Part shown: positions 52,829-58,371 of the stretch, piece after piece | How positions within the stretch are numbered: position 1 is the stretch's first letter | How the letters are laid out: each line of letters begins with the position of its first letter | Origin: Enoplosus armatus | Taxonomy: Eukaryota; Chordata; Actinopteri; Centrarchiformes; Enoplosidae | NCBI RefSeq assembly: GCF_043641665.1 | Contig: NC_092180.1 | Location: 27,306,891 to 27,370,890, forward strand | DNA length: 64,000 bases | Direction: 5' to 3' | The notes under the pieces: model-generated | Database searches by the model: none | What the model saw: the letters and a program-made list of their open reading frames with translations, nothing else | Told to the model about the DNA's origin: nothing | Translations under genes and position numbers: made by a program

Positions 52829-55800
52829 CCACATACAGTATGCGTGCAATGTGTGATGATATCAGCCAGGAGCCCACTTGTGTGGGAACATTTCGGGGAA
52901 ATGTTCGCCAGGCCTGTAAAGTGACCTGCATTTATTATGAATGAAAGCATCTGTCTGCCTCTTCCCTTCACCCACACACACACACACACACACATATATA
53001 TAAACAGAACAAAAACAGCGTAGGACCACAAACTGTGTCCCTACAGATTGCTTATAGCGATTAACCGGGTGTGCTGCTTTGTCGCTCTGTGACAGAAACT
53101 CACATATTATCCTGTGCAGATCGCCTCTGTGTCAAGGCGCATTGTACATTTGCATGAGAAACAGATGAAGCACCTGGCCGGCACTGCGAGTTACTGCCGA
53201 CAGATGAGACAAATCCGGAGCTGCAGCTTTTTGAGGGCCTGCCTGCTCAGTTGTTGAGTTTGATTCCTCACTCTCTGTGCGTTATATACGCAAAAAGAAC
53301 GCTTCTACATAATCTGAACCAATACGCAGAGATGAAACTATCCGCTATCTGGTCTGACACTCATTTTGATTAGTGAGAACAACGCCCACCAAACTGTGAA
53401 ACCTCCGAGCGGATTGTGTGAAAACCTGAACTCACCAGCGTTCGCCTCAGACATACTTTTGGCATCTGCGGTCAGCTGTGAACTTCTACCGGTTGGGCGG
53501 ACACGCATGCACGCGCCTCCATTCATACTACAATTGAGGGCCTGCGTCGGTCACGCGTCGTTCCATGCATGCATGCATGCATGCATTTCCAAGAACAAGA
53601 AGAAAAGGGCAAAAAGAGAAAATGTGTGTAATGTGCGAGAATAATTGCTGAGAATAGGACCGGGGACGAGGAACACGGTACACTTGTGCAAGAGATGAGA
53701 AGCATCGATGAGGAGAAGCACCCCCAGTACTCGCTTGCTATGCGTACAGTCAGAGCGGTCACACTTTTCAGGCTGCACCCCGCGGACATTGGCAAGTGAC
53801 GACCAACTGTGGACCCCAGGTGGACCTTTGGACTCGGAAAGTATGACGCAAGCTTCAATATGTGCAGTTTAAATCAGCTTTGTAGAACTTTTTGATCATG
53901 GAAGTATAAGTTTATGGCACCAAGTGGAGTTTTGCTATGGTTGTGCACAGTATCCATCCATCTGAAGGGATCTGATACAGATCTAGGCACGTGCTCCACG
54001 ATCCGATACAAAGAGAAACACAGAAATTGTAGCAAACAAGATACAATGTGACGCTATATGTAAATGCAGGTACACGTATGGCTTCAGTTATTGCCTTTGG
54101 GGAGTCCGGCTGCTAACGCCAGCGTTCCTCTCCTCAGGTCTAATAATAATCATAATAAACATGTCGCATTCTTGTACGAGCAGCGAGGTTTGTGGTGCAA
54201 CTGATAAACGTAGCTATGTGACGAAGGAACATAGCAAGCGGAGCAAGGAGCCCACAAAAAGAGAGGAACAGTTACTTGGAAAGCTTCGTTTTGGACAGCC
54301 ATGTTGGTTTATTTGTTTGTTTTTCACACAGACTTGCAGTTTGTATGGATGTAGCCGTATCTCTGACTGCTGTATCAGTTTTAACTCTACACCCCAAGCC
54401 GCGGTACAAACCTTCAGAACAATTCTTATACACAAATGAATCTCACAGTGTCGTGGCATCATATGCAAACCACACAACATGAGACTGAACCAGGCCCCAC
54501 CCAAGTGACCTGCATTCCTTGGCTCGGGGGGGACTCATACGTCTCCCAAAAAAAAACAAATGGCTCTTACTGCGTCGCGAAATTGAGGCAACAGTGTTCA
54601 TTTACATTTTGCCCCAGTTATGACTGACAGAGCGATCTGTCCTGCCATGTCGACGAGCTCCAAAGCTGCTATGTGTGTCTCAGCCTGAACCAGAATGTTG
54701 GTGAAGCTTTGGAGGGGGGATTTAACAATTACATCATATCTGGCAGGGCACAGTGTTCTGTTGCCGCACTGAACAGACTATAAAAATGACTGTGTAACCA
54801 CCAGTCGCCCTGGTGTTTCAGGGCTTCATGTGGTTCATTTAACGGGCCTGAAAGTCAGTCCTTCTGCAGTGCACGGAAAAACAATCATCCCATTTCAGGA
54901 TGAAGTGTTTATGACGCGTTTGCCTGCCATTTTAAGGAGAAAACTGGATGAGGGGACGCGTCTGATTGGCACATTTCCTCTTGAGATAAGCAGAAAACGT
55001 GTGTTTTTAAAATGCTGTTAAATGTTAAAACCCGGAGCCATTTTCCATCTGTAAATATCCGCATCTGTGATGTGGTTGATGGATCTTACAGATGGACGTG
55101 AAATCCTGAGATAACCTCCATATAAGCGTGTCAGATACGTCAGTCCAGCCGTCTCTGCTGCTAGATAAAAAAGGATGCGCGTGTTATAAAACATTTCCAG
55201 ATCTTCTCCCTGGACTGGCACAAACTCTGTGGCAATATTTGGTGCCAGTGAGACATACAGCCAGTAAGTTTACAGTTCTTACTAAAGCACAGAGTACCAC
55301 ACTCCCAGGACATTGGACTTCCTCACAAACAGACCCCAGACAGTTCGGATTAGCGGCCTCCACTCTAGTGCTGAGAGCCCCACGGGGCACTGCGCTTTAG
55401 CAGTCAATACTGGACTAGCACAGATATATCATGTCTTCTGATATTCGCCGATATGAAAACGGAACTTATTTCAATAAATAATGCTGAGAAAGATGTCCGA
55501 GATACTTAGAAGTGGTGTCATTTCATGGTCTGACTTGTAGAGCGCGCTGCCGGGATAAGACTTTAGGAACGTGGCAGTAAAATACAGCTGGGGTCAAGAA
55601 ATGTAACGGCCACCCCACAGAGGGTTAAAAATATAAACCAGCACTAAAATGACAATTATCATATAACTAGTTTGTGAAACACATTGCCGGAAAGTTCACA
55701 AACAATGGCCCCCATCGTTTTCCCCCTTTTTCAATATAACTCTTAACATAACCCTTTGCTCTGTGCTGCTTGTGTGCGTACAGTCACAAAATTCCCTTCA

Positions 55801-57317
55801 AAAATCAGCCAATTTAATTTTGCCCTGCTAGAGGCAAATATTACATGCAGTCACTTGTGGAACATTATCTACAGCCCAGTCTTAATTGCTAGTGTCTGCT
55901 TGTGAATTAGGGACTACAATACATACGTCGAGTCTCAGGTATGTCAAGAGACGTCAAATTCAAATTGTGATCCCTGTTTGCCATTCCTCGCCTTCCTAAC
56001 GTTAATGTTGTGTGTTTGCCCCTTTCTTGATTGCTGACTCGACAATCTTTAGTTAAAACTCTGGTGTGATATGTTACCTAAACATAACACCTGTACTAAC
56101 CAGCCCTAAAAGCTACATTTTACAGGATACAGGATCTTTTCTGTACTTTAACCCGTGGATAGACCACCTCGGTTCCATTCAAGTGTCCCAGTAATGCCGG
56201 CTTCAGACTACACGATGTCAGCCCAAAAAGAAGATTGCAACAGCGAGGGGTCTTTACCTTGATGTTGGAGAACCACAGGTCATTCTCATGTAGTGTCGCC
56301 ATGTAGATGCAGCACAGCAGGCCGAGGCCAACAGACACAGACCAACCAACTGATGTCCAGATTATTGCCCCCCATGACCAATCACCTGCAGGAACATTAA
56401 CAAGTCGCTTGATAACTTTTAAGAACAGCCAACGTAACATGGTGAATGTTTCTGCACAGAGGTGTCACAGCAGGAAAAGCAGAGGTGAAAATAATAAAAT
56501 GAATGATGGCTGAATTCCATTTAGCTGCTTCCTTTTCAGGGTTCTGCTATTGGGCACGCTGGCTCAGGGTCGGGTTATGCACAAACAGAACCAGGCCACG
56601 TTGGACATCGAAAGTGTCTATGCCTGTTCTGAGCTGCCTCATTGGAGTGAAAAGCCCCTCATAGAATCACTGCACCGGGGGGGGGGGGGCGTGGATGTCA
56701 TGACAGGTAAAGCACATTTATGGCGGCTGCATTTTGTCCAAGAGCTGCAACAGGCCGTGCCACCGAGCCAGCATGGTTGGCTGGTGGGTTTCTGTTCAGT
56801 GGATACTGGTGAAATACAGGTTACCCATAGAATAGAAATAATAAATAAATAAATATGAAAACAATTTGAATCTGCGAGCGAAATGCAGAAAGAGCTAGCT
56901 GCGCCTGATGAGGATGCAGCAGAAGCAATGGCGACTGCATGTGCATGGGCCTGATAGGTGCAAGAGTTCTGGAAGCGTGGCATTTCACTAAAACCCCCCC
57001 CCGCTGAGAACTTTGCTCCCCATTCTAAACCCACAGCAGGTCAGAGGTCAGGGTCCGATACGGAACACTGACCCCGGAGCTGGAGCTGGCTCAGGGGCGC
57101 TTCAGCAAAGTGGATGCTCATGCCCACCCCCCGCTTCCCTCCATCGAAGGCCGCTTTCAATGTACAAAAGTCAGCTGGGTGGGAGTAGGGTTCACTCACC
57201 GTGCAGCACCTTCTCTGGATGATGGTCGGCGCAACAGTTGGACTGCTGGGACTGCAACTCTGCAACAAGAGGGGGCTCCTTCCCCTTGCTGCCCTTCCTC
57301 TGACGCAGGGCTGTCAT
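7518..57317 (-). CDS. dpy19l3: dpy19l3, DPY19-like C-mannosyltransferase (whole coding span, 18 coding exons)
   Basis: This is the whole-gene entry; exons are listed separately. Joined exons are 7518-7721, 9454-9612, 18486-18618, 29359-29441, 29797-29853, 30814-30925, 34777-34908, 36401-36559, 39245-39318, 39690-39791, 41380-41511, 42168-42302, 42528-42651, 44120-44265, 44830-44951, 48010-48100, 56258-56385 and 57200-57317. They give 2,211 nt and 736 residues, against about 716 in human DPY19L3. DPY19 proteins sit in the ER membrane and move mannose from dolichol-phosphate-mannose to the indole C2 of tryptophan, as in thrombospondin type 1 repeats. DPY19L3 is reported to favour the Trp nearest the Cys and to act on R-spondin 1. 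Seen here are the first-loop signature [18 protein letters not shown], many hydrophobic helices, the NHPHYED motif and the [11 protein letters not shown]-terminal motif that marks L3 rather than L1, L2 or L4. All junctions keep frame. Confidence 0.95.
7722..9453 (-). other. dpy19l3: dpy19l3 intron 18
   Basis: The donor is GTGGGT after the codons for NGH. The intron holds (CAGA)n/(CA)n at 9,026-9,080, a poly-G run near 9,207-9,222, and a long (CA)n at 9,353-9,418, which is (TG)n in the transcript about 35 nt after the donor. A purine-rich GAAA/GACA stretch spans about 8,800-8,945. No gene is seen inside. Confidence 0.85.
9454..9612 (-). CDS. dpy19l3: dpy19l3 exon 18 (residues 617-669)
   Basis: This exon encodes [18 protein letters not shown], then a segment with [20 protein letters not shown] and DLLDLANGH. 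It is the lumenal C-terminal domain just before the DGPGEND motif. The acceptor is GAGAGCAG before GTG, with (TG)13 ending 7 nt upstream in place of a clear pyrimidine tract. The donor CAC|GTGGGT leaves phase 0. The exon is 159 nt. Confidence 0.95.
10180..10830 (+). repeat. interspersed fish repeat, unclassified
   Basis: Phrases such as CGCCATCTTG followed by GGAACCAGAAGTGACC near 10,270-10,300, and ATAGACTTCTATACAATCTG followed by GCAACCAGTGGAGTCGCCCC near 10,720-10,770, are ones I recognise as recurring in many percomorph genomes. Terminal repeats were not resolved, so the limits are approximate. Short reading frames inside are not coding. Confidence 0.45.
11073..11400 (-). mobile_element. 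LINE 3' end with (TCAGAA)n tail, minus orientation
   Basis: Direct TCAGAA units (11,073-11,103) are followed by a segment whose reverse complement reads AATTCCTTGTAATGTATG, then CAATAAACAGTTTCTG. The same segment occurs at 58,607-58,671 in the opposite orientation. This tail is typical of fish non-LTR elements, with a simple-repeat 3' terminus. Only a 5'-truncated end is present, with no reverse transcriptase. Confidence 0.6.
11600..11735 (+). repeat. interspersed fish repeat (MITE-like)
   Basis: The text CACACTAGCGGCTCTGTGAG, then GAGCTAAACGCTAACATCA, CATGCTCACAAAGACAATAT and ATGTTTAGCAG, matches a repeat I know to be very common in percomorph introns. The sequence is diverged and non-coding. 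The boundaries are approximate. Confidence 0.5.
13765..13965 (+). mobile_element. tRNA-derived SINE
   Basis: The head is tRNA-like. It has an A-box-type TGGCTGAGGAG at 13,776-13,786 and a B-box-type GGTTTGATCCC at 13,821-13,831, spaced as in an RNA polymerase III promoter. A SINE body follows (CTGACACTGAACCCCAAAT and similar), recognised from fish genomes. It lies inside dpy19l3 intron 17, antisense to the gene, and is probably inactive through divergence. Confidence 0.6.
15350..15485 (+). mobile_element. tRNA-derived SINE, second type
   Basis: A B-box-like GGTTGGATTCC at 15,369-15,379 is followed by CCCTTTGCTGCATGTC, a pyrimidine-rich block with TTTCCTGTCTCTCTCAG, and CATAAAG before an A-rich tail. 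This is the layout of a common fish tRNA-SINE. The 5' part is degraded, so the left limit is uncertain. Confidence 0.5.
18486..18618 (-). CDS. dpy19l3: dpy19l3 exon 17 (residues 572-616)
   Basis: The encoded sequence runs [20 protein letters not shown], then [15 protein letters not shown] and KDLRERTRQ. It matches the family block [16 protein letters not shown]...NHPHYED almost residue for residue. The acceptor is CCCTGTCCAACAG before C, completing a split AG|C serine codon with exon 16. The donor is CAG|GTACTG, phase 0. The exon is 133 nt and isolated by 10.7 kb and 8.9 kb introns; I found it by searching for this conserved block. Confidence 0.94.
21255..21500. repeat. GC-rich repeat sharing an inverted block with 19,690-19,730
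   Basis: The segment CCCCCGCCTTCCCGCGGGCC near 21,437-21,456 has a close reverse complement near 19,708-19,735 (GCGGCCCGCAGGAAGGCGGG). The match extends over about 33 bases with a few mismatches. Both blocks stand out from AT-rich surroundings. This suggests two copies of one mobile-element fragment; the class is not recognised. Confidence 0.35.
22256..22326. repeat. (CA)n microsatellite, about 70 bp
   Basis: An almost pure CA tract with a CG-containing left edge and one TA interruption near 22,319. It lies in intron 16, away from exons. Confidence 0.98.
25560..27620 (-). mobile_element. degenerate DIRS-like retrotransposon with inverted terminal repeats
   Basis: About 170 bases at 25,570-25,740, read on the minus strand, match about 27,440-27,610 read on the plus strand. 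Shared phrases include GGGGACGGGCCAG, TGGTAGTGGAT and GATTGGTCAC. The ends are therefore inverted repeats, as expected for DIRS elements rather than ordinary LTR elements. Between them, on the minus strand, lies a broken reverse transcriptase piece. No intact protein or tyrosine recombinase is left. The element sits in dpy19l3 intron 16 in the same orientation as the gene. Confidence 0.6.
26010..26300 (-). pseudogene. DIRS-type reverse transcriptase remnant
   Basis: One frame reads [20 protein letters not shown] then [14 protein letters not shown] (about 26,272-26,165), the fish DIRS and Gypsy RT fingers motif. It then passes a stop into a WFTS-like segment. A shifted frame continues [15 protein letters not shown] (about 26,093-26,050), which follows the catalytic region in those proteins. 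Frameshift, stop and missing catalytic segment make it non-functional. Confidence 0.65.
27962..28200 (+). mobile_element. hAT-type transposon terminus or MITE fragment
   Basis: It begins TAGGGCTGCACGATTGTGGC and continues with AATCCCGATTATTTTGATC and GATCACGATTAT, the typical terminal sequence of fish hAT elements. The opposite terminus was not found, so this is a fragment. A T-rich run at 28,169-28,190 follows. Confidence 0.55.
29309..29356. repeat. (GT)n microsatellite abutting the exon 16 donor
   Basis: A 48-bp GT tract. In the transcript it reads (AC)n starting directly within the donor GTACACAC of dpy19l3 exon 16. CA-rich intronic RNA is a known hnRNP L target, so it may influence use of this donor. 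Confidence 0.95.
29359..29441 (-). CDS. dpy19l3: dpy19l3 exon 16 (residues 545-571)
   Basis: It encodes [20 protein letters not shown] then VELMTWI, a highly conserved block at the start of the C-terminal lumenal domain. The acceptor is TTTCCCTCTAG before TTC. The donor ATTAG|GTACAC splits the next codon after two bases, matching exon 17. The exon is 83 nt. Confidence 0.95.
29797..29853 (-). CDS. dpy19l3: dpy19l3 exon 15 (residues 526-544)
   Basis: A 57-nt micro-sized exon encoding [19 protein letters not shown], a transmembrane helix matching MRYSVPILILLYLCYK of human L3. The acceptor is TCTCACTCTGCAG and the donor AAG|GTATGC. Both ends are phase 0, so skipping would keep frame but remove one helix. 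Confidence 0.93.
29854..30813 (-). other. dpy19l3: dpy19l3 intron 14
   Basis: About 960 bp. Near 30,440-30,490 there is a fish LINE/SINE-like tail (AAGTGCTACACAAATGAATT followed by ATTATTATT). Nothing else is recognised. Confidence 0.75.
30814..30925 (-). CDS. dpy19l3: dpy19l3 exon 14 (residues 488-525)
   Basis: It encodes (R)[19 protein letters not shown] then [18 protein letters not shown], matching human MKYLWTSHMCVFASFGLCSPEIW. The acceptor is ACTCTCTATCCAG before G, completing a split Arg codon. The donor CTG|GTACGG is phase 0. The last residues (KVL) are less certain, because homology is weak there and an upstream GT at AACA|GTAAAG exists but would break the phase. Confidence 0.92.
31033..31124. 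repeat. (TG)n microsatellite, about 92 bp
   Basis: A TG tract with two CG interruptions near its right end (31,101-31,108). It lies about 110 nt upstream of dpy19l3 exon 14 and reads (CA)n in the transcript. Confidence 0.97.
33081..33143. repeat. (GT)n microsatellite, 63 bp
   Basis: An uninterrupted GT tract inside dpy19l3 intron 13, reading (AC)n in the transcript and distant from the exons. Confidence 0.97.
34777..34908 (-). CDS. dpy19l3: dpy19l3 exon 13 (residues 444-487)
   Basis: It encodes a polar linker ([20 protein letters not shown]) then [20 protein letters not shown] and TM, a membrane helix. This matches human KPETAYNLIHTILFGFLALSTM. The acceptor is a tandem CAGCAG, so the exon could start at 34,908 (Ser-Arg-Pro) or 34,905 (Arg-Pro), a one-residue difference. 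The human NLSDS supports the first. The donor ATGAG|GTGAGC is phase 2. Confidence 0.9.
34909..36400 (-). other. dpy19l3: dpy19l3 intron 12, 1.5 kb
   Basis: It holds a CpG-rich patch at about 35,840-36,060 of repeat-like character (CTGCCGCGTGGGGGCCGCGC and similar), otherwise unremarkable sequence. No gene is seen. Confidence 0.7.
36401..36559 (-). CDS. dpy19l3: dpy19l3 exon 12 (residues 391-443)
   Basis: It encodes [40 protein letters not shown] and [12 protein letters not shown], matching human [20 protein letters not shown] and the next membrane helix. The acceptor is GCCTCCTGCAG before G. Both flanking codons are split after two bases. The exon is GC-richer than its introns. Confidence 0.95.
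37520..37740 (+). repeat. interspersed fish repeat (AAGTAAAAGTA-rich MITE)
   Basis: Phrases TTTAGATCCTTTACTTAAGT, AAAAGTACCACGGCAGCAAT and CAAGTAAAAGTCCTGCAT are hallmarks of a repeat I recognise as widespread in teleosts. The copy is diverged and the right limit is estimated. Confidence 0.6.
37752..38030. repeat. interspersed fish repeat (AGCCAGGTTTCCATCC MITE)
   Basis: It starts with AGCCAGGTTTCCATCCAAGC, a terminal phrase typical of a teleost MITE, with TGTCTCCATCCACTACC inside. The far terminus was not resolved. It follows directly on the preceding repeat. Confidence 0.45.
39206..39238. repeat. (GT)n tract 6 nt from the exon 11 donor
   Basis: It reads (AC)n in the transcript, just after the donor GTATGA of exon 11. 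It is complementary to the (TG)n on the other side of this exon. Confidence 0.95.
39245..39318 (-). CDS. dpy19l3: dpy19l3 exon 11 (residues 367-391)
   Basis: It encodes [20 protein letters not shown] then LGPT(R), matching human [23 protein letters not shown]. The acceptor is GTTTACAG before AAA, with (TG)n ending 5 nt upstream. The donor ACGAG|GTATGA leaves two bases. At 74 nt, skipping would shift frame. Confidence 0.94.
39324..39364. repeat. (AC)n tract upstream of the exon 11 acceptor
   Basis: It reads (TG)n in the transcript, in the place usually held by the polypyrimidine tract. Confidence 0.95.
39690..39791 (-). CDS. dpy19l3: dpy19l3 exon 10 (residues 333-366)
   Basis: It encodes [20 protein letters not shown] then [14 protein letters not shown], a basic cytosolic loop and a membrane helix. 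This matches human LKTGSFLNRLGKLLLHLFMV. The acceptor is GTGGCCGTGCAG, the donor AAG|GTGATC, and both ends are phase 0 (102 nt). Confidence 0.93.
39792..41379 (-). other. dpy19l3: dpy19l3 intron 9, 1.6 kb
   Basis: Most of it (about 40.02-40.95 kb) is the CAAGTC-rich interspersed repeat listed separately. A (CA)n at 41,352-41,367 lies near the donor. No gene is seen. Confidence 0.75.
40020..40950 (+). repeat. CAAGTC-rich interspersed fish repeat
   Basis: AAGTCCCAAGTCAAGTCCAG at about 40,090 and AAGTCATTCCAAGTCAAAAG at about 40,831, with ATTCGAGTCTGCCTCGAGTC near 40,921, are features of a well-known teleost repeat made of AAGTC units. The two ends may be halves of one element. Confidence 0.5.
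41380..41511 (-). CDS. dpy19l3: dpy19l3 exon 9 (residues 289-332)
   Basis: It encodes [40 protein letters not shown] and RHCQ. It is strongly hydrophobic and matches human [20 protein letters not shown]. The acceptor TTTCTCCAG has (TG)n ending 9 nt upstream. The donor is CAG|GTCAGT. Both ends are phase 0 (132 nt). Confidence 0.95.
41641..41830 (+). repeat. TAAAGGTCCCA-type hAT-like MITE
   Basis: It begins TAAAGGTCCCATGTGG and continues AAAGCAGGTCTGGGTGCTGT, then CAGCCCGTATTCAGAAACTG and GTGATGTCACC, phrases recurring in teleost introns. The element is non-coding. A related start occurs at 58,372. Confidence 0.55.
42168..42302 (-). CDS. dpy19l3: dpy19l3 exon 8 (residues 244-288)
   Basis: It encodes [40 protein letters not shown] and LTTAQ. 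The motif LTWQFNQF is conserved in the family and lies between two membrane helices. The acceptor TTTCCCTCCTCAG has (TG)n ending 12 nt upstream. The donor is CAG|GTACGG, and both ends are phase 0 (135 nt). Confidence 0.95.
42528..42651 (-). CDS. dpy19l3: dpy19l3 exon 7 (residues 201-243)
   Basis: It encodes (R)[39 protein letters not shown] and QQ. This matches human [20 protein letters not shown], one of the most conserved family blocks (a loop lining the donor-binding side in GT-C folds, by inference). The acceptor is CCCTATCAG before G and the donor CAG|GTATAC (124 nt). Confidence 0.96.
42652..44119 (-). other. dpy19l3: dpy19l3 intron 6, 1.5 kb
   Basis: No gene is seen and no repeat is clearly recognised apart from short homopolymers. 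Confidence 0.7.
44120..44265 (-). CDS. dpy19l3: dpy19l3 exon 6 (residues 154-201)
   Basis: It encodes [40 protein letters not shown] and TGVWYILN, two membrane helices around a short loop. This matches human [20 protein letters not shown]. The acceptor GTGGTCCAG has (TG)n ending 6 nt upstream. The donor AACAG|GTGGGT splits the Arg codon (146 nt). Confidence 0.95.
44830..44951 (-). CDS. dpy19l3: dpy19l3 exon 5 (residues 113-153)
   Basis: It encodes (G)[19 protein letters not shown] then [20 protein letters not shown] and Q. It matches human [20 protein letters not shown] and keeps the N-x-T sequon (NLT). The acceptor TTCCTAG has (TG)n ending 6 nt upstream. The donor CAG|GTAACG is phase 0 (122 nt). 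Confidence 0.95.
45440..45720 (+). repeat. interspersed fish repeat
   Basis: Phrases CCTCAGGAGTTGGTGGGGAG, GTAAATGTTGGACTTATATT and CCGCTGCCCCCAAGTGGCCA are recognised from a common teleost non-coding repeat. A 119-codon open frame across it is judged accidental. Confidence 0.5.
46237..46560 (+). mobile_element. hAT-like transposon 5' fragment
   Basis: It begins TAGAGTTGGGCGATGTGGCG, a terminus style seen in fish hAT elements, followed by a GC-rich leader. No transposase body is present. The class is tentative. Confidence 0.35.
48010..48100 (-). CDS. dpy19l3: dpy19l3 exon 4 (residues 83-113), signature loop
   Basis: It encodes [20 protein letters not shown] then [10 protein letters not shown](G), nearly identical to the human sequence. 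This is the first lumenal loop; in GT-C glycosyltransferases this loop carries the catalytic acidic residue, and several Asp/Glu candidates are kept here. The acceptor is CTTTTGCTTTCAG before GAA. The donor GAAG|GTATAC splits the Gly codon (91 nt). Confidence 0.97.
48995..49125. repeat. short fold-back repeat with GAGAACCAC ends
   Basis: CCGGTGGTTCTCAATC at 49,014-49,029 is inverted against GGAGAACCACTGGTTC near 49,110-49,125. The inner text (CACCAGTTAATTTCATCCAC and similar) resembles a common teleost MITE. Confidence 0.5.
50160..50486 (-). CDS. dpy19l3: candidate alternative N-terminal exon of dpy19l3 (exon 3')
   Basis: An acceptor (TGTTTTCTCAG) lies 3 nt before an ATG at 50,483. From there 108 codons stay open to a donor ACG|GTAGGA in phase 0, the same phase as exon 3, so it can join exon 4 directly. 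It starts [12 protein letters not shown], like the RQR-type start of the family. It ends with a membrane helix and [18 protein letters not shown], parallel to exon 3 [16 protein letters not shown]. The middle is polar and low in homology. Use in place of exons 2 and 3 would give about 762 residues. It is 327 nt from acceptor to donor, so inclusion as a cassette would also keep frame. Not proven: it could be a relic of a duplication. Confidence 0.65.
53564..53586. repeat. (GCAT)n self-complementary microsatellite
   Basis: About six GCAT units, a self-complementary tetranucleotide able to form a cruciform. It lies in dpy19l3 intron 3. Confidence 0.9.
56258..56385 (-). CDS. dpy19l3: dpy19l3 exon 3 (residues 40-82), first membrane segment
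   Basis: It encodes (G)[19 protein letters not shown] then [20 protein letters not shown] and NIK. It is the first transmembrane helix followed by a lumenal motif, matching human [17 protein letters not shown]. The acceptor is GTTCCTGCAG before G and the donor AAG|GTAAAG (128 nt). It is the canonical counterpart of the exon at 50,160-50,486. Confidence 0.95.
57200..57317 (-). CDS. dpy19l3: dpy19l3 exon 2, start codon and cytosolic N-terminus (residues 1-40)
   Basis: The exon begins at 57,326 after a C-rich tract and TGTCTGGTTGCAG. The ATG is at 57,317-57,315 with A at -3, a good Kozak context. It encodes [20 protein letters not shown] then [19 protein letters not shown]. The basic RQRK start parallels human MMSIRQRR, which supports this start. 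The donor is CACG|GTGAGT. An in-frame ATG at 57,599 in the presumed exon 1 would add 20 residues. Confidence 0.85.
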
Positions 57318-57506
57318 GTTGAGACACTGCAACCAGACAAGGGGGGGGGGGGGGGGGCTTGATTACCCAAACAGATATGATTAATACCAAGCACCAAACA
57401 CCAAAAGAGGACAGACGTGAACCGTCAACACAGTAAACAGCCTTTGCACTACTGCCACTCAGAGCCAAAGCAAACAGCGACCTGCGCCACTGTTCGTTTG
57501 TTTAGA

Positions 57507-57532
57507 GGAGGGGGGAGGGGGGGGGGGGGGGT
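57507..57532. repeat. poly-G tract in intron 1
   Basis: G-runs on the plus strand (C-runs in the transcript), with a second poly-G tract at 57,342-57,357 next to the exon 2 acceptor. Both could form quadruplex or i-motif structures near the promoter. Confidence 0.9.
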
Positions 57533-57548
57533 GGACGGGCCTGCTTAC

Positions 57549-57760
57549 GGCGGCGTTTCCTGCCCACGTCGCCGCCAGAGCGACGTCGAGACATCCCATC
57601 CCATCCCGCCGGCACCGACAGCGACCACACCGCTGGCGCGAGACCGCGGGAATTCTGCGGGGCACGGACCGCGCGACGGGCTACGGCACGGCACGGCACG
57701 GCACGGCACGGCACAACACGGCAGCACGTGTGCACGAACCCCGGCGGAATAAAACATGAT
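57549..57760 (-). promoter_or_regulatory. dpy19l3: probable dpy19l3 exon 1 (5' UTR), left edge a GTAAGC donor
   Basis: On the minus strand, GC-rich sequence ends ACGCCGCC|GTAAGC at 57,549/57,548. This is a near-consensus donor 222 bp from the exon 2 acceptor. The upstream edge (transcription start) is not visible, so the right limit is arbitrary. It contains the CGGCA repeat. No TATA box is evident. Confidence 0.5.
57684..57714. repeat. (CGGCA)n pentanucleotide repeat
   Basis: About six CGGCA units inside the presumed 5' UTR or promoter of dpy19l3. They read (TGCCG)n in the transcript. Confidence 0.95.
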
Positions 57761-58024
57761 GAGGGTTTAGTGTTAGTGGTGGAGCCACTGGTGAGGCACA
57801 GAGCACCGCCAAGTACGACGCGGGCAGGTTTAAAGCCCCCACTGTGTAGCGCGGGCACACTCCCGCAGCCGCATTGTGATGGAGGTGCAGTTTGCGTGAA
57901 GGCGTTATGGAAGCCGGGGTTTGCTTTCTGCCTTCACAGCGACAAAGACAAATTACGATTTGCGCCAAACGGTACATTTGTAAGCCTCACCCTCCTTTAC
58001 GGCAGCGACTGGTAGGATGGTCCG

Positions 58025-58047
58025 ACAGCTCTCCTCTCCCTCTCTCC

Positions 58048-58079
<32 letters not shown>

Positions 58080-58152
58080 GTCCCTCTTTCTCTCAGTCTC
58101 TCTATCTCGCTCTCATTTTCGCTTTATTTATTTATTTTTTCTCTCCCCCCCC
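58025..58152. repeat. pyrimidine-rich (CT)n/(TCTCCC)n tract
   Basis: Repeated CTCTCC and CTCTCT units, then TTTATTTATTTATTTTTTCT and a C run. Low-complexity DNA upstream of the dpy19l3 promoter; open frames through it are artefacts. Confidence 0.9.
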
Positions 58153-58371
58153 CCCCTCCCCTTCCCGTTAATTCATCGGTCAGCTTCATACCGCACCGGG
58201 TTTCACCGAGGGACAGTACCGGAACACAAGAGGGCCGGCCTTCAAAATAAAAGCGAGGGGAAAATATCGCTTTTGTTCAAAAGGCAGGAGGCAGGAGTAA
58301 GCTCTCTCTGGATGGGGAATACAGGATTAGAAGAGATGGGGGAGGGAAATGGGATGGAAAATAATTATCAT

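Larger units (their letters stand above)
48101..56257 (-). other. dpy19l3: dpy19l3 intron 3, 8.2 kb, containing the candidate alternative exon
   Basis: It holds (GT)n at 48,267-48,298, a small inverted-end repeat at about 49.0 kb, the alternative exon at 50.16-50.49 kb, (CA)n at 52,793-52,827 and 52,973-52,993, (GCAT)n at 53,564-53,586 and generally unique sequence at 53.9-56.2 kb. No other gene is supported. Confidence 0.75.
57540..57930. promoter_or_regulatory. CpG-rich promoter region of dpy19l3
   Basis: CpG density is far above the surroundings (for example GACCGCGCGACGGGCTACGG, GGCGGCGTTTCCTGCCCACG). It lies directly upstream of dpy19l3 exon 2. This fits a housekeeping-type CpG-island promoter. 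No separate plus-strand gene start was recognised, although such islands can be bidirectional. Confidence 0.6.

Noticed and set aside
54161..54439. A possible transposase N-terminus (92-codon plus frame)
   Set aside because: No BED zinc finger or other transposase motif was seen; the frame ends without a domain.
57417..57977. Several open frames of 70-118 codons on both strands in the CpG-rich region
   Set aside because: They follow from high GC and the CGGCA repeat. No homology is seen, and the minus-strand ones conflict with the donor at 57,549 and the exon 2 frame.
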